Of a stretch of DNA of 57,500 nucleotides, positions 44,675 to 52,588 are shown piece by piece. This DNA comes from an uncultured Opitutales bacterium (GTDB lineage: Bacteria > Verrucomicrobiota > Verrucomicrobiia > Opitutales > Seribacteraceae). Position 1 is the first letter of the stretch, and every line of letters starts with the position of its first letter. Made by a program: the position numbers and the translations under genes. The notes under the pieces were generated by a model that worked only from the letters and a program-made list of their open reading frames with translations, did not search any database and was not told the DNA's origin. The stretch lies in NCBI GenBank assembly GCA_943789375.1, contig CALSTX010000004.1:1-57500 (forward strand), in the 5' to 3' direction.

Positions 44675-45465
44675 AGGGGTAAAGTTTTAGAGGATTCTGG
44701 GTCTACGATGAAAGTGTCAAATCTTTTACCGCTTTGTTGGAGCTTGGAGAATTGATCCCGAACAAGACTAACTTTGTTGCAGTCTTTACTGAGATGCATC
44801 AGGAAAACTTTCTTCCAATTATATTCTTGGAATGAATCTAAAAATTCAAAGGTTCTCTGGTTGGATAGGTGACCATGCCGACCTCTGATTCTTTGCTTTA
44901 AACTCCAAGGTCTTTTAGGGTCATCTTCAAGCATTTTCGAGCAATAGTTTGACTCAATGACTAGGATGTTTGCCCCTTTTATTCTTTCACGAACCAAAGT
45001 CGGCACAAACCCAAGATCGGTGACCCATGCCAAGCTTGACCGTGGGTTGAATAGGTCATCTTCACCCCATTCAAAATAAAAGCCAACGGGGTCGTAAGCA
45101 TCATGAGGCACACTAAAAGGGTGAATTTTAAGTCCTTTAAATTCAAAGGAGCTGCCTGTTTCAAATATTTTCCAATTGGGTCGCCTTGGTAGTTTTGATT
45201 GTACTGCTTGGATAGTGTCCTGATTTGCAAAAATAGGAAGATTTACATACCTGGAGAGTCCACGAATCCCAGCAGAATGATCGTTATGCTCATGAGTCAA
45301 AAAGACCGCATCGAGATTATCGATTTCGAGGCCTTCATTTTGTAGTAAAGTCCGAAGCTTTTTGCAAGATAGGCCTGCATCAATTAAGATTTTAACATCC
45401 GCAGTTTGTAACAGTGCAGCATTTCCTGAGCTACTCGATCCAAGAATTTTAAATTCCGTTTCCAC
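44671..45465 (-). CDS. MBL-fold metallo-hydrolase (YycJ/WalJ-like)
   Basis: A 264-residue metallo-beta-lactamase-fold enzyme. The metal-binding motif THEHNDH is at residues 57-63, and further ligands are in SVPHDAYDPVGF, the Asp of WVTDLGF and HLSNQRT. The N-terminal LGSSSSGNAALL is typical of the YycJ branch, proposed to be a 5'-3' exonuclease in some bacteria. It is coupled to pyk by a 4-base overlap. The specific substrate is unknown. Confidence 0.88.
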   Translation of the reverse strand: METEFKILGSSSSGNAALLQTADVKILIDAGLSCKKLRTLLQNEGLEIDNLDAVFLTHEHNDHSAGIRGLSRYVNLPIFANQDTIQAVQSKLPRRPNWKIFETGSSFEFKGLKIHPFSVPHDAYDPVGFYFEWGEDDLFNPRSSLAWVTDLGFVPTLVRERIKGANILVIESNYCSKMLEDDPKRPWSLKQRIRGRHGHLSNQRTFEFLDSFQEYNWKKVFLMHLSKDCNKVSLVRDQFSKLQQSGKRFDTFIVDPESSKTLPL

Positions 45466-45603
45466 TCACCCTTACTGCATATTAAAAAGCGGTAAGCCAA
45501 TCATAAAAAGATATTAATATTTTTTTCCTATTTTGGCATGAGTTTAAACCGTGCCAAAAAGTTTTTACTATACTATTCAGACAAAAATGGTTGTATTATT
45601 TCT

Positions 45604-46122
45604 ATGAATTTCGAACTTTTTGATATTGTAAACCTGAATGACGAAGTGGTTGGTAAAGAGGAAAGATCTGTGGTTCATACCCAAGGGCTTTATCATCGAG
45701 CAATTCATGTGTTTGCACAATCCGATAAGTCGGGATGGATCTTACAGCAACGGTCAGCTTGGAAGGACTTAGACCCTCTTTTATGGACAAGCAGTTGCTC
45801 TGGTCACCTCGATACTGGTGAAGGGTATTTGTCCGCGGCTACAAGAGAAATACAGGAAGAGATGGGTGCGATTATTGATCAAGGTCAATTGATCGAATTA
45901 TTACGCTTGAGTCCTTGCTCGGAAACAGGAAATGAATTTGTTCGAATATATGCATTAAAGGGTCCAATCTTTCCTCATTGCAGCACTGGTGAAGTAGTAA
46001 AGTTTAAATCCTACAGTCTTGAACAGATTACTCGAGAAATTCAACTTGGGGCAGACCAATTCAGTGGATCGTTTTTGCACATTTTTAATTTGATAAAAGG
46101 TAAACTTCAAAGAATTACATAA
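45604..46122 (+). CDS. Nudix hydrolase (IPP-isomerase-like subgroup)
   Basis: A 172-residue protein with a full Nudix box, G-x5-E-x7-REIQEEMG, in GHLDTGEGYLSAATREIQEE. The front part FDIVNLNDEVVGKEERS and GLYHRAIHVFAQ resembles the Nudix subgroup related to isopentenyl-diphosphate isomerase, but the hydrolase box is intact, so it is more likely a pyrophosphohydrolase. I chose ATG 45604 because homologues start at this point; an earlier in-frame ATG at 45538 would add 22 residues. The 3' end overlaps ruvB by eight bases from the opposite strand. Confidence 0.82.
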   Translation: MNFELFDIVNLNDEVVGKEERSVVHTQGLYHRAIHVFAQSDKSGWILQQRSAWKDLDPLLWTSSCSGHLDTGEGYLSAATREIQEEMGAIIDQGQLIELLRLSPCSETGNEFVRIYALKGPIFPHCSTGEVVKFKSYSLEQITREIQLGADQFSGSFLHIFNLIKGKLQRIT

Positions 46123-47158
46123 ATTCAAGCTGACTTCCATCCATATCTGGATTTGCAGCTGCTCCTGTTATTTCCCAACCTTTCGCGGTCAGCATTCTAC
46201 CCTGAGGGGTTCTTTTCAGGTAACCTTCTTGAATAAGAAAAGGTTCATTCACTTCTTCTAATGTATGCTCCTCTTCGTTAACAGCCACTGCAATAGTGCC
46301 AAGACCAACCGGACCACCTTTGTAATTTAGTGCAATGAGGCAGAGAATGCGCTTATCCATCTCGTCCAAGCCTTTACAGTCAATTTCTAAAAGCTCCAAG
46401 GCTGAAGCCGCTATTGCTTTAGTTATATTTCCATCTCCCCTTTGTTCGGCAAAGTCGCGGGTGAAGTGAATTAAATTATTAGCAATTCTTGGAGTGCCTC
46501 TTGCTCGGGCCGCAATTTCATTAGCCCCATCTTTATCCACTGTACAACCAAGTAGCTTGCAGCTTCTAAGTACAATGTGAGCGAGATCCTCTTTGGTGTA
46601 GTAGTCTAATCTGCTTTGCAGGGTAAATCGACTACGCATAGGTGCGGTAAGAAGACCGACTCTGGTTGTGGCTCCGACTAGAGTGAAACGAGGAATTTCT
46701 AAGCGAACACTGCGAGCATTCGGACCTTGATCAATCATAATATCGATTTTGTAGTCCTCCATGGCCGAATAAAGATATTCTTCCACTGTTTTCGGTATTC
46801 GGTGAATTTCATCGATGAAAAGAATTTCCCCTTCTTGTAGGTTGGTTAATAAGCCAGCTAAATCCCCTGGTTTATCGATTACCGGTCCAGAGGTGATTCT
46901 CACTTCACGCTTTAATTCGTTTGCAATAATGTGGGCTAAGGTAGTTTTTCCAAGCCCTGGGGGGCCACAGAGCAAAATATGCTTTAGTGGTTCCTCTCTT
47001 TTAGCCGCAGCACCCACCATAACTTGAAGGCGTTCAATCGTCTTTTCTTGTCCAGTAAAATCTCCAAAAGAGGGAGGGCGCAGTGCTGCATCAATTTCGG
47101 ATGAATTACTTAGCGACTTGTGAGTAATGTCTATATTTTGATCTTTTTTATCATCCAT
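46115..47158 (-). CDS. ruvB: Holliday junction branch migration helicase RuvB
   Basis: A 347-residue AAA+ motor. LRPPSFGDFTGQ opens the domain, Walker A is GPPGLGKT at 65-72, Walker B is ILFIDEIHR at 112-120, sensor I is VGATTRVGLL, the arginine-finger segment is PMRSRF, and the C-terminal winged helix has the EPFLIQEGYLKRTPQGR-like segment. It works with RuvA and RuvC in recombination repair. murA lies 13 bases upstream on the same strand. Confidence 0.97.
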   Translation of the reverse strand: MDDKKDQNIDITHKSLSNSSEIDAALRPPSFGDFTGQEKTIERLQVMVGAAAKREEPLKHILLCGPPGLGKTTLAHIIANELKREVRITSGPVIDKPGDLAGLLTNLQEGEILFIDEIHRIPKTVEEYLYSAMEDYKIDIMIDQGPNARSVRLEIPRFTLVGATTRVGLLTAPMRSRFTLQSRLDYYTKEDLAHIVLRSCKLLGCTVDKDGANEIAARARGTPRIANNLIHFTRDFAEQRGDGNITKAIAASALELLEIDCKGLDEMDKRILCLIALNYKGGPVGLGTIAVAVNEEEHTLEEVNEPFLIQEGYLKRTPQGRMLTAKGWEITGAAANPDMDGSQLEFM

Positions 47159-47171
47159 AGCTAGTGTTTGC

Positions 47172-48476
47172 TTATTCGAATTGTGGGATAAACGATTTGG
47201 GCAATGCTTCTTCAGGGAGTCTTTCTACATCCGCTCCTAGTGCTTGTAATTTTGTTTCAAATTGATCGTATCCTCGGTCCAAGTGATAAATGCGTTGAAC
47301 CCAAGTTTCATCTTGGGCTGCCAGTCCGGCAAGAATCAAAGCAGCACTCGCTCTAAGATCGGATGCCATAACAGGGGCACCCTTCAATTTTTTACCGCCA
47401 AGAACAATCGCACTTGAACCTTCAAGTGATATTTCTGCTCCCATTCGAAGTAATTCGGGAACATGCATGAATCGGCTTGGGTATACTCTTTCAGTTAGAA
47501 TACTAAGTCCTGGCACAACACAGGCAAGAGCAGTGGTCTGTGCCTGAAGGTCTGTAGGAAAACCAGGGTAGGGTAAGGTAATAACTTCAAAAGGTTTAAG
47601 ACCGCCAGGGCTCACTTTGATTGATAGATTTCCATCTGGGCTGCTTTCCATCTCCATTCCGCATTCTTGCATTACATTTGCAAAAGCGCCTAAGTGCTTT
47701 GGTTGGCAGCCTTGAATACAAATTTCTCCATTTGTAATGCCAGCAGCGATGGCATATGTGGCAGTTTCAATTCTATCAGGAATGACTCTGTGATGACATC
47801 CATGCAACTTTGATACACCTTGAATTTCAAGCCTGTGTGATCCCATACCCTGTATGATTGCACCCATTTTTGTAAGCATTTCACAAAGATCTACAATTTC
47901 AGGTTCACAAGCAGCACCATCAAGGACAGTGGTCCCTTGCGAAAGTGATGCTGCCATAATTGCATTGGCAGTACCGGTTACAGTACTTCCATGGCGACCG
48001 CCCATGAAAATTGAAGCACCCTTTAAATTCGCTGCATCAATTTGAACAACTCCACCTTTCAGTTCTACTTTGGCACCCAAGCTTTCCAGGGCACGAATGT
48101 GGAGGTCGATGGGGCGGTTGCCGATTACGCAACCCCCAGGCATCGGAATCTCTGCTCTCCCTAGGCGAGCAGCTAAGGGACCAAGCAAGCAAATAGATGC
48201 CCGCATTTTTCTAACCAAGTCATAAGGAGCAAAATGAACAATCGCTTTTGGATTGATTCTCCAAGTGTTGGGATCTAATTTTTCAACTTCTGCACCGAGA
48301 TCAGCGATGATCTCAGCCATAAATTGAATATCACTCAGATCTGGTACATTTTCTATTATGCTCTCATCTTCGGTTAACAAAGATGCAGCGAACAAAGGAA
48401 GGGCTGAATTTTTAGAACCACTCGCTTGAACTATACCGGATAGTTGATGGCCTCCTATGATTTTAAACACATCCAT
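47172..48476 (-). CDS. murA: UDP-N-acetylglucosamine 1-carboxyvinyltransferase
   Basis: A 434-residue enzyme of the first committed step of peptidoglycan synthesis, adding enolpyruvate to UDP-GlcNAc. The catalytic cysteine, target of fosfomycin, is Cys116 in PMPGGCVIGNRP. Other marks are ASGSKNSALPLFAASLL at the N-terminus and PGFPTDLQAQTTALA in the C-terminal half. It lies in a minus-strand run with ruvB after it and a small basic protein before it. This supports a peptidoglycan-containing wall. Confidence 0.97.
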   Translation of the reverse strand: MDVFKIIGGHQLSGIVQASGSKNSALPLFAASLLTEDESIIENVPDLSDIQFMAEIIADLGAEVEKLDPNTWRINPKAIVHFAPYDLVRKMRASICLLGPLAARLGRAEIPMPGGCVIGNRPIDLHIRALESLGAKVELKGGVVQIDAANLKGASIFMGGRHGSTVTGTANAIMAASLSQGTTVLDGAACEPEIVDLCEMLTKMGAIIQGMGSHRLEIQGVSKLHGCHHRVIPDRIETATYAIAAGITNGEICIQGCQPKHLGAFANVMQECGMEMESSPDGNLSIKVSPGGLKPFEVITLPYPGFPTDLQAQTTALACVVPGLSILTERVYPSRFMHVPELLRMGAEISLEGSSAIVLGGKKLKGAPVMASDLRASAALILAGLAAQDETWVQRIYHLDRGYDQFETKLQALGADVERLPEEALPKSFIPQFE

Positions 48477-48515
48477 CCGTCGCAGAATTCTAGGAGGAGG
48501 GTAATGCCATTCGAG

Positions 48516-49022
48516 TTAAGAACCGAATAGTTTCGAAAGAAATTTGGATACCCCAGACTTTGGTTTTTGTACGGTTTCGTTCTTGGAGTGTGATGGTTTT
48601 TTAGACGCCCCAGATTGCCTCGGTTTAGTGGGTTTCGGCTTGGATCTAATGGCGGGCTGTTTAGGTTTGTGGTGCCCTCTTGTACCATCGACTGAATTAT
48701 CTTTTGGCTCCGCTCTATTCCGGTTTTCCCGCCGTTTATTGTTATTAGAGCTTCTTCCGTCTTTTTCACCAGACCTTCTACTTGGCTTCCTTTCGTGTCG
48801 AGAGTGTTTTCTTTCTCGATTTGAGTCAGTATCCCTTGCAGGTCTATTATTCGAAGCCTTTTTGGCTGATTCATCGTTAAGGTCATCTTTAAGTGCCTCC
48901 CTCGAGGTAATCAATACTTCTCCGAAGGGACTTTGGTTGGTGGCCGACCCAGAACTTCGGGACTCCAAGGGCTTTTCATTAGCTCGATACCATCGAGAGC
49001 GGATTTTAGATTTCATTTCCAT
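48516..49022 (-). CDS. Basic, low-complexity, probably disordered protein
   Basis: A 168-residue protein that I do not recognise. A short ordered-looking N-terminus (KIRSRWYRANEKPLESRS) is followed by about 100 residues rich in Arg, Lys, Ser, Asn and Pro without hydrophobic runs. It closes with a short amphipathic tail VSKFLSKLFGS. The strong positive charge suggests contact with nucleic acid or an acidic polymer; that is only an inference. It ends 39 bases before murA on the same strand. The opposite-strand open frame over the same bases is Cys/Leu-rich and looks like a mirror of this one. Confidence 0.6.
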   Translation of the reverse strand: MEMKSKIRSRWYRANEKPLESRSSGSATNQSPFGEVLITSREALKDDLNDESAKKASNNRPARDTDSNRERKHSRHERKPSRRSGEKDGRSSNNNKRRENRNRAEPKDNSVDGTRGHHKPKQPAIRSKPKPTKPRQSGASKKPSHSKNETVQKPKSGVSKFLSKLFGS

Positions 49023-49221
49023 GAGGTTGACAAAATTTTGAGGAACTAGTTCGTTGTTTGAAAAGGGTTATATTGAGATGCGCTAGCAGAAAAGTAACTC
49101 AGTTATTATTTGGTTTAATCAAGCAATCACTCATTTATAATTCAGACAAGAGTAAACCATGATTTTCCTTCTATTTCCAAAACACTTGCAATCTTTAAAC
49201 CAATAGTTCTTAAGGGATTGG

Positions 49222-49593
49222 ATGGATAAACTAGAAAACATTTTTAATCTTCAAGAGCAACTGAACAGCCGAATTGGTGTGGATATGAAATCTATGTCCG
49301 AAGAGGATCAGACGAAATGGATATTAAATTACATTCGAGCGATGCAACAAGAGTTAGCTGAATTGACAGATTCGGTGCCTTGGAAATGGTGGGCGAAGTA
49401 TCAAGAGTTCGATAAACAAAATGCAAGAGTCGAAATCGTCGACCTTTTTCACTTTTTAATATCGATGGCTCAAGTCATGGGCATGAGTGCCGATGATGTG
49501 CACGAAGCCTATCTTAAGAAAAATAAGGTTAACCACGAACGCCAAGAAAGTGGTTATGTCAAGAAAGACGAGAATGATTCTCGTCATATTTGA
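49222..49593 (+). CDS. dut: Dimeric all-alpha dUTP diphosphatase (dUTPase_2 family)
   Basis: A 123-residue protein of the MazG-like all-alpha NTP pyrophosphohydrolase fold. The metal-binding EXXE-type helix is QQELAELTDSVPWKWW, and the second acidic helix is EIVDLFHFLISMAQVMGM. The C-terminal NHERQESGYVKKDENDSRHI is characteristic of the type-2 dUTPase group. It removes dUTP and supplies dUMP. It faces rpsT convergently with a 9-base gap; the 199 bases upstream show no clear promoter to me. Confidence 0.82.
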   Translation: MDKLENIFNLQEQLNSRIGVDMKSMSEEDQTKWILNYIRAMQQELAELTDSVPWKWWAKYQEFDKQNARVEIVDLFHFLISMAQVMGMSADDVHEAYLKKNKVNHERQESGYVKKDENDSRHI

Positions 49594-49602
49594 GGTAGAA
49601 AA

Positions 49603-49863
49603 TTAAATCGCTGCAATAAGTGCTGAGCAGCGTGATTTTTTCCGAGACACCTTATTTCCATGTACAAGGTTTCTTTTTTCAGACTTTTCTAAAGCAGATA
49701 TAAAAGACGCGGCATTGGAGATAGCTTCGTCTTTGTTTTTATCTTCAACAGAAGTAATAAACTTTTTCTCTAAAGTTTTGAGCTTACTCGTTATAGCACG
49801 GTTTTGGGTATAGCGTGCTTTGTTTTTACGGATGTTTTTAAGGGCAGATCTAGTATTGGCCAT
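49603..49863 (-). CDS. rpsT: 30S ribosomal protein S20
   Basis: An 86-residue, strongly basic helical protein with the family start MANTRSALKNIRKNKARYT, the central helix STR-like KLKTLEKKF, and the C-terminal GNKVSRKKSRCSALI. It binds 16S rRNA in the body of the 30S subunit. It lies just downstream of the RNase P RNA gene on the same strand. Confidence 0.95.
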   Translation of the reverse strand: MANTRSALKNIRKNKARYTQNRAITSKLKTLEKKFITSVEDKNKDEAISNAASFISALEKSEKRNLVHGNKVSRKKSRCSALIAAI

Positions 49864-49931
49864 GGTTATAGGAATAAGAAAAGCTAGGCTTTGGTCAATT
49901 TCATTCTAAGTAATCGAATTTAAAGAAGATT

Positions 49932-50291
49932 CCGAGAAGGCATAAGCCGGATTCTGTTGTCATTAGATGACCGTCATTCATTTATCTATCCTGTTAAGGA
50001 TTCCTCATTGAGGATGCGACGTACCCGAAACCATAAGCGGACCACTCGGTTTCCTATTTCGTCTTGCATCGGATTGGGTTTACATAGCTCGCTCGGTTGC
50101 CTTTGCGACGGTGGGCTCTTACTCCACCATTTCACCCTTACCTCTTGAAGGAGGCGGTTTACTTTCTGCTGCACTAGCCGTGAACTTACTTTGAGATAAG
50201 CCCCCCCCATTTTCATAGGGAATCCTGTCCTGTGATGTCCGGACTTTCCTCTATTCATACTATATATGAACAGCGAATGACCGCTTCTCGG
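49932..50291 (-). ncRNA. rnpB: RNase P RNA, bacterial type A
   Basis: A catalytic RNA of about 360 bases that matures tRNA 5' ends. The P1 helix is formed by CCGAGAAG at the 5' end (50291-50284) and CTTCTCGG at the 3' end (49939-49932). The universally conserved 5' core GAGGAAAGTCCGGAC is at 50251-50237 and its 3' partner ACAGAATCCGGCTTATG at 49957-49941. The loop signature AGGGTGAAATGGTGGAGTAA is present between them. It lies 67 bases downstream of the zinc-ribbon gene on the same strand and upstream of rpsT. Confidence 0.95.
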
Positions 50292-50358
50292 AAAATTAAA
50301 AATTATAAAGTTTGGCTCTGATACAAAAGGAAATTTTGCCAGAATCGAAAAGGTGAAT

Positions 50359-51075
50359 TTATCGCTCAACATAAACAATTCTTCCGCACTGATCGCATTG
50401 CGTAAGTTTTCGTTCCACTAATATGGATGACACCACATCGTTTGACACCCGTAAATTACAACCACTACATTTTTGGTCTACAACTGGCGCAACATAGGGA
50501 GGCTTTGAAATAACAGTCTTGGTTCTTTCGTAAGATCTAATGATCGAAGGCTCTACCTCACCCCGTGCTGTTTTAATCTCATCTTCAAGCTTTGAAATAT
50601 CGGTCGTAAGTACTTTGCTATGCTCCTGACAGGAAAAAAGGGTCTTTTCAAGGTCCTCAATTTTGAGAGAAATTTTATCCTCGGCGATTTCGGCAATTTT
50701 ACGGGCATCATCAATCTTCATGAGAATCTCTAATTGTTCGTCCTCTAGGAGTGATTGAGATGAACCTGTAGTTGCAATTTCATTTTCAAGAGCAGTATAC
50801 TCTTCATTTTTTTTAACTTCTAATTGTTGATGTTTGAGTCGAGAAATTTTTTCGGTTGCGGAGATGATTTCATTTTCAAGAGCATTATTTTTAGCTTCTA
50901 ATTCTTTCCATTCTGAAAGAGCTAGAGCCACCGACTCTTTTTCTAAATCGATTTGTTTTTGAATACGTTTTTGTTCAAGCGGGTTTTGCTCGAGATCGTT
51001 TTTAAGTTTTTGTTGCCTACGATCTCGACTGTGAAGGAGAAGTAGTTTCTGAAATTCTGGCTGATTTGAAAGCAT
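50359..51075 (-). CDS. Coiled-coil protein with C4-type zinc ribbon
   Basis: A 238-residue protein. A long antiparallel-type coiled coil fills about residues 10-175 (for example LENEIISATEKISRLKHQQL), and the C-terminus is a zinc ribbon with CSGC and CDQC pairs. This is the zf-RING_7/C4-type zinc-ribbon family, present in many bacteria and often called a putative nucleic-acid-binding protein. I chose ATG 51075, which gives the usual family length; upstream codons up to 51255 run into the divergent gene. rnpB follows it directly, so the two may be co-transcribed. Confidence 0.8.
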   Translation of the reverse strand: MLSNQPEFQKLLLLHSRDRRQQKLKNDLEQNPLEQKRIQKQIDLEKESVALALSEWKELEAKNNALENEIISATEKISRLKHQQLEVKKNEEYTALENEIATTGSSQSLLEDEQLEILMKIDDARKIAEIAEDKISLKIEDLEKTLFSCQEHSKVLTTDISKLEDEIKTARGEVEPSIIRSYERTKTVISKPPYVAPVVDQKCSGCNLRVSNDVVSSILVERKLTQCDQCGRIVYVER

Positions 51076-51202
51076 GTGCAGGACAAGTAGTAAAATACTA
51101 ACGATGACAGATTGCTGTCTGGAATCAATGTTTTTGATTTTTAACTGCAATAGAAATGCTTTTCCAGTTGCCATGATTTTTAATTGGAATTTCTTGTTTG
51201 CA

Positions 51203-51550
51203 ATGGACGAAGAAACAAAAAACAGATTTGAGGACGCAATATTTGCTTTCTCCATGGGAGAAGATGTAGAAGCTGAAAAAATTCTGAAAACTCTGGTAAT
51301 GGAAAGTCATAACTCTATTGAGATTTTTAGGGCACTCGCTGAAATCTCTTTATCTTTAAAGAATTTGAATCAAGCAGAAGACGCTTGTCGAAAGGCTTTA
51401 GCCATCAACCCCGATGATCTAACAAGTGTTGTGAGTCTAGCTCGAATTTTGGTCCAGAAAGGTGACAAAGAAGGTGCTGAGGATGCGTCTGCCAAAGCTC
51501 GCCTTTTGGGATGGAAGGAAGAACTTGCCGAAGATGAATCAAGTCTCTAA
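51203..51550 (+). CDS. Small TPR-domain protein
   Basis: A 115-residue soluble protein made of about three tetratricopeptide helix pairs, such as IEIFRALAEISLSLKNLNQA followed by DACRKALAINPDDLT. I chose ATG 51203 (MDEETKNRFEDAIFAF) because earlier in-frame ATG codons give a Cys-rich stretch without family similarity. It is transcribed divergently from the zinc-ribbon gene and precedes accA by 50 bases. Its binding partner is unknown. Confidence 0.75.
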   Translation: MDEETKNRFEDAIFAFSMGEDVEAEKILKTLVMESHNSIEIFRALAEISLSLKNLNQAEDACRKALAINPDDLTSVVSLARILVQKGDKEGAEDASAKARLLGWKEELAEDESSL

Positions 51551-51600
51551 AAGATACTTCCATTGGAATCAGCAAGTCACAAAAAAAGAAGTCGTAAAGC

Positions 51601-52560
51601 ATGCAAAAATATAAAAACAGTCTAGAATTTGAAAAGCCTCTGTTAGATTTGGAAAAGCAACTAGAGGATTTGATGAAATCTTCCAAAGATTCTGATCTTG
51701 ATTTTAGTAACGAAGTAAAAGCTATCGAAGCTAAGATTGAACTTACAAAGCGTGATATTTATGCAGACCTTTCTCCTTGGCAAAAAGTACAACTTTCTCG
51801 TCATCCTAACCGACCTTACACAATCGATTATATCGAGCGCGTTTTTACCAATTTTGAATCACTTCATGGGGATCGTTTATACAAAGAAGATGAGGCTATT
51901 GTTGGAGGACCTGCCGAAATAGATGGCCGGAAAGTAATGGTCATCGGTCAGCAAAAAGGAAGGAATACTGAGGAAAACCTTAAAAGAAATTTTGGTTGCC
52001 CCAACCCTGAAGGTTATCGAAAAGCACTTAGATTGATGAAAATGGCCAATCGCTTTTCAATGCCAATTATCTCTATCATAGATACTCCGGGAGCTTTTCC
52101 TGGAATTGGTGCTGAAGAGCGTCATGTGGCCGAAGCTATTGCAGTAAACTTGAAAGAAATGGCAGCCTTGAAGGTTCCGATTATTGCCATTGTAATAGGA
52201 GAGGGCGGTTCTGGTGGTGCATTAGGAGTTGCTGTGGCAGATCGTGTTTTGATCTTAGAAAATGCATATTATTCTGTTATATCGCCTGAAGGTTGTGCTG
52301 CTATATTATGGAAAGATAGAGCTTTCGCCTCAGACGCGGCCAAGGCCCTCAAGTTAGACGCCAATGAACTTCTAAAGTTGGGTATTGTTGATGAAGTCAT
52401 TCTGGAACCTGTAGGTGGAGCTCACCGAGATTGGGATCTAATGGCGTCCGGCATAAGAAAAGTTTTACTACGCGACCTAAAATTACTTGAGAAGGATAAT
52501 AATCTAACAGAAAATAGGTACGACAAATATCGGGTCATGGGACAGTATTTGTCCCCGTAG
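51601..52560 (+). CDS. accA: Acetyl-CoA carboxylase carboxyltransferase alpha subunit
   Basis: A 319-residue subunit of acetyl-CoA carboxylase that, with AccD, moves carboxyl from biotin to acetyl-CoA for fatty-acid synthesis. Family marks are FEKPLLDLEKQLEDL at the N-terminus, RHPNRPYTIDYIERVF, VIGQQKGRNTEENLKRNFG, DTPGAFPGIGAEERHVAEAI and IGEGGSGGALGVAVADRVL, with an SPEGCAAILWKD segment. Length is typical. Confidence 0.97.
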   Translation: MQKYKNSLEFEKPLLDLEKQLEDLMKSSKDSDLDFSNEVKAIEAKIELTKRDIYADLSPWQKVQLSRHPNRPYTIDYIERVFTNFESLHGDRLYKEDEAIVGGPAEIDGRKVMVIGQQKGRNTEENLKRNFGCPNPEGYRKALRLMKMANRFSMPIISIIDTPGAFPGIGAEERHVAEAIAVNLKEMAALKVPIIAIVIGEGGSGGALGVAVADRVLILENAYYSVISPEGCAAILWKDRAFASDAAKALKLDANELLKLGIVDEVILEPVGGAHRDWDLMASGIRKVLLRDLKLLEKDNNLTENRYDKYRVMGQYLSP

Positions 52561-52588
52561 ATCCGGCCTTTAAACGTCTAGTAAAAGC

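Noticed and set aside
48544..49041. Plus-strand frame of 165 codons rich in Cys, Leu and Phe
   Set aside because: Its composition is what the reverse of an Arg/Ser/Lys-rich gene gives, and no signal, domain or ribosome-binding site supports it.
49986..50378. Minus-strand frame of 130 codons
   Set aside because: It lies over the RNase P RNA gene, whose conserved core and P1 helix account for the sequence.
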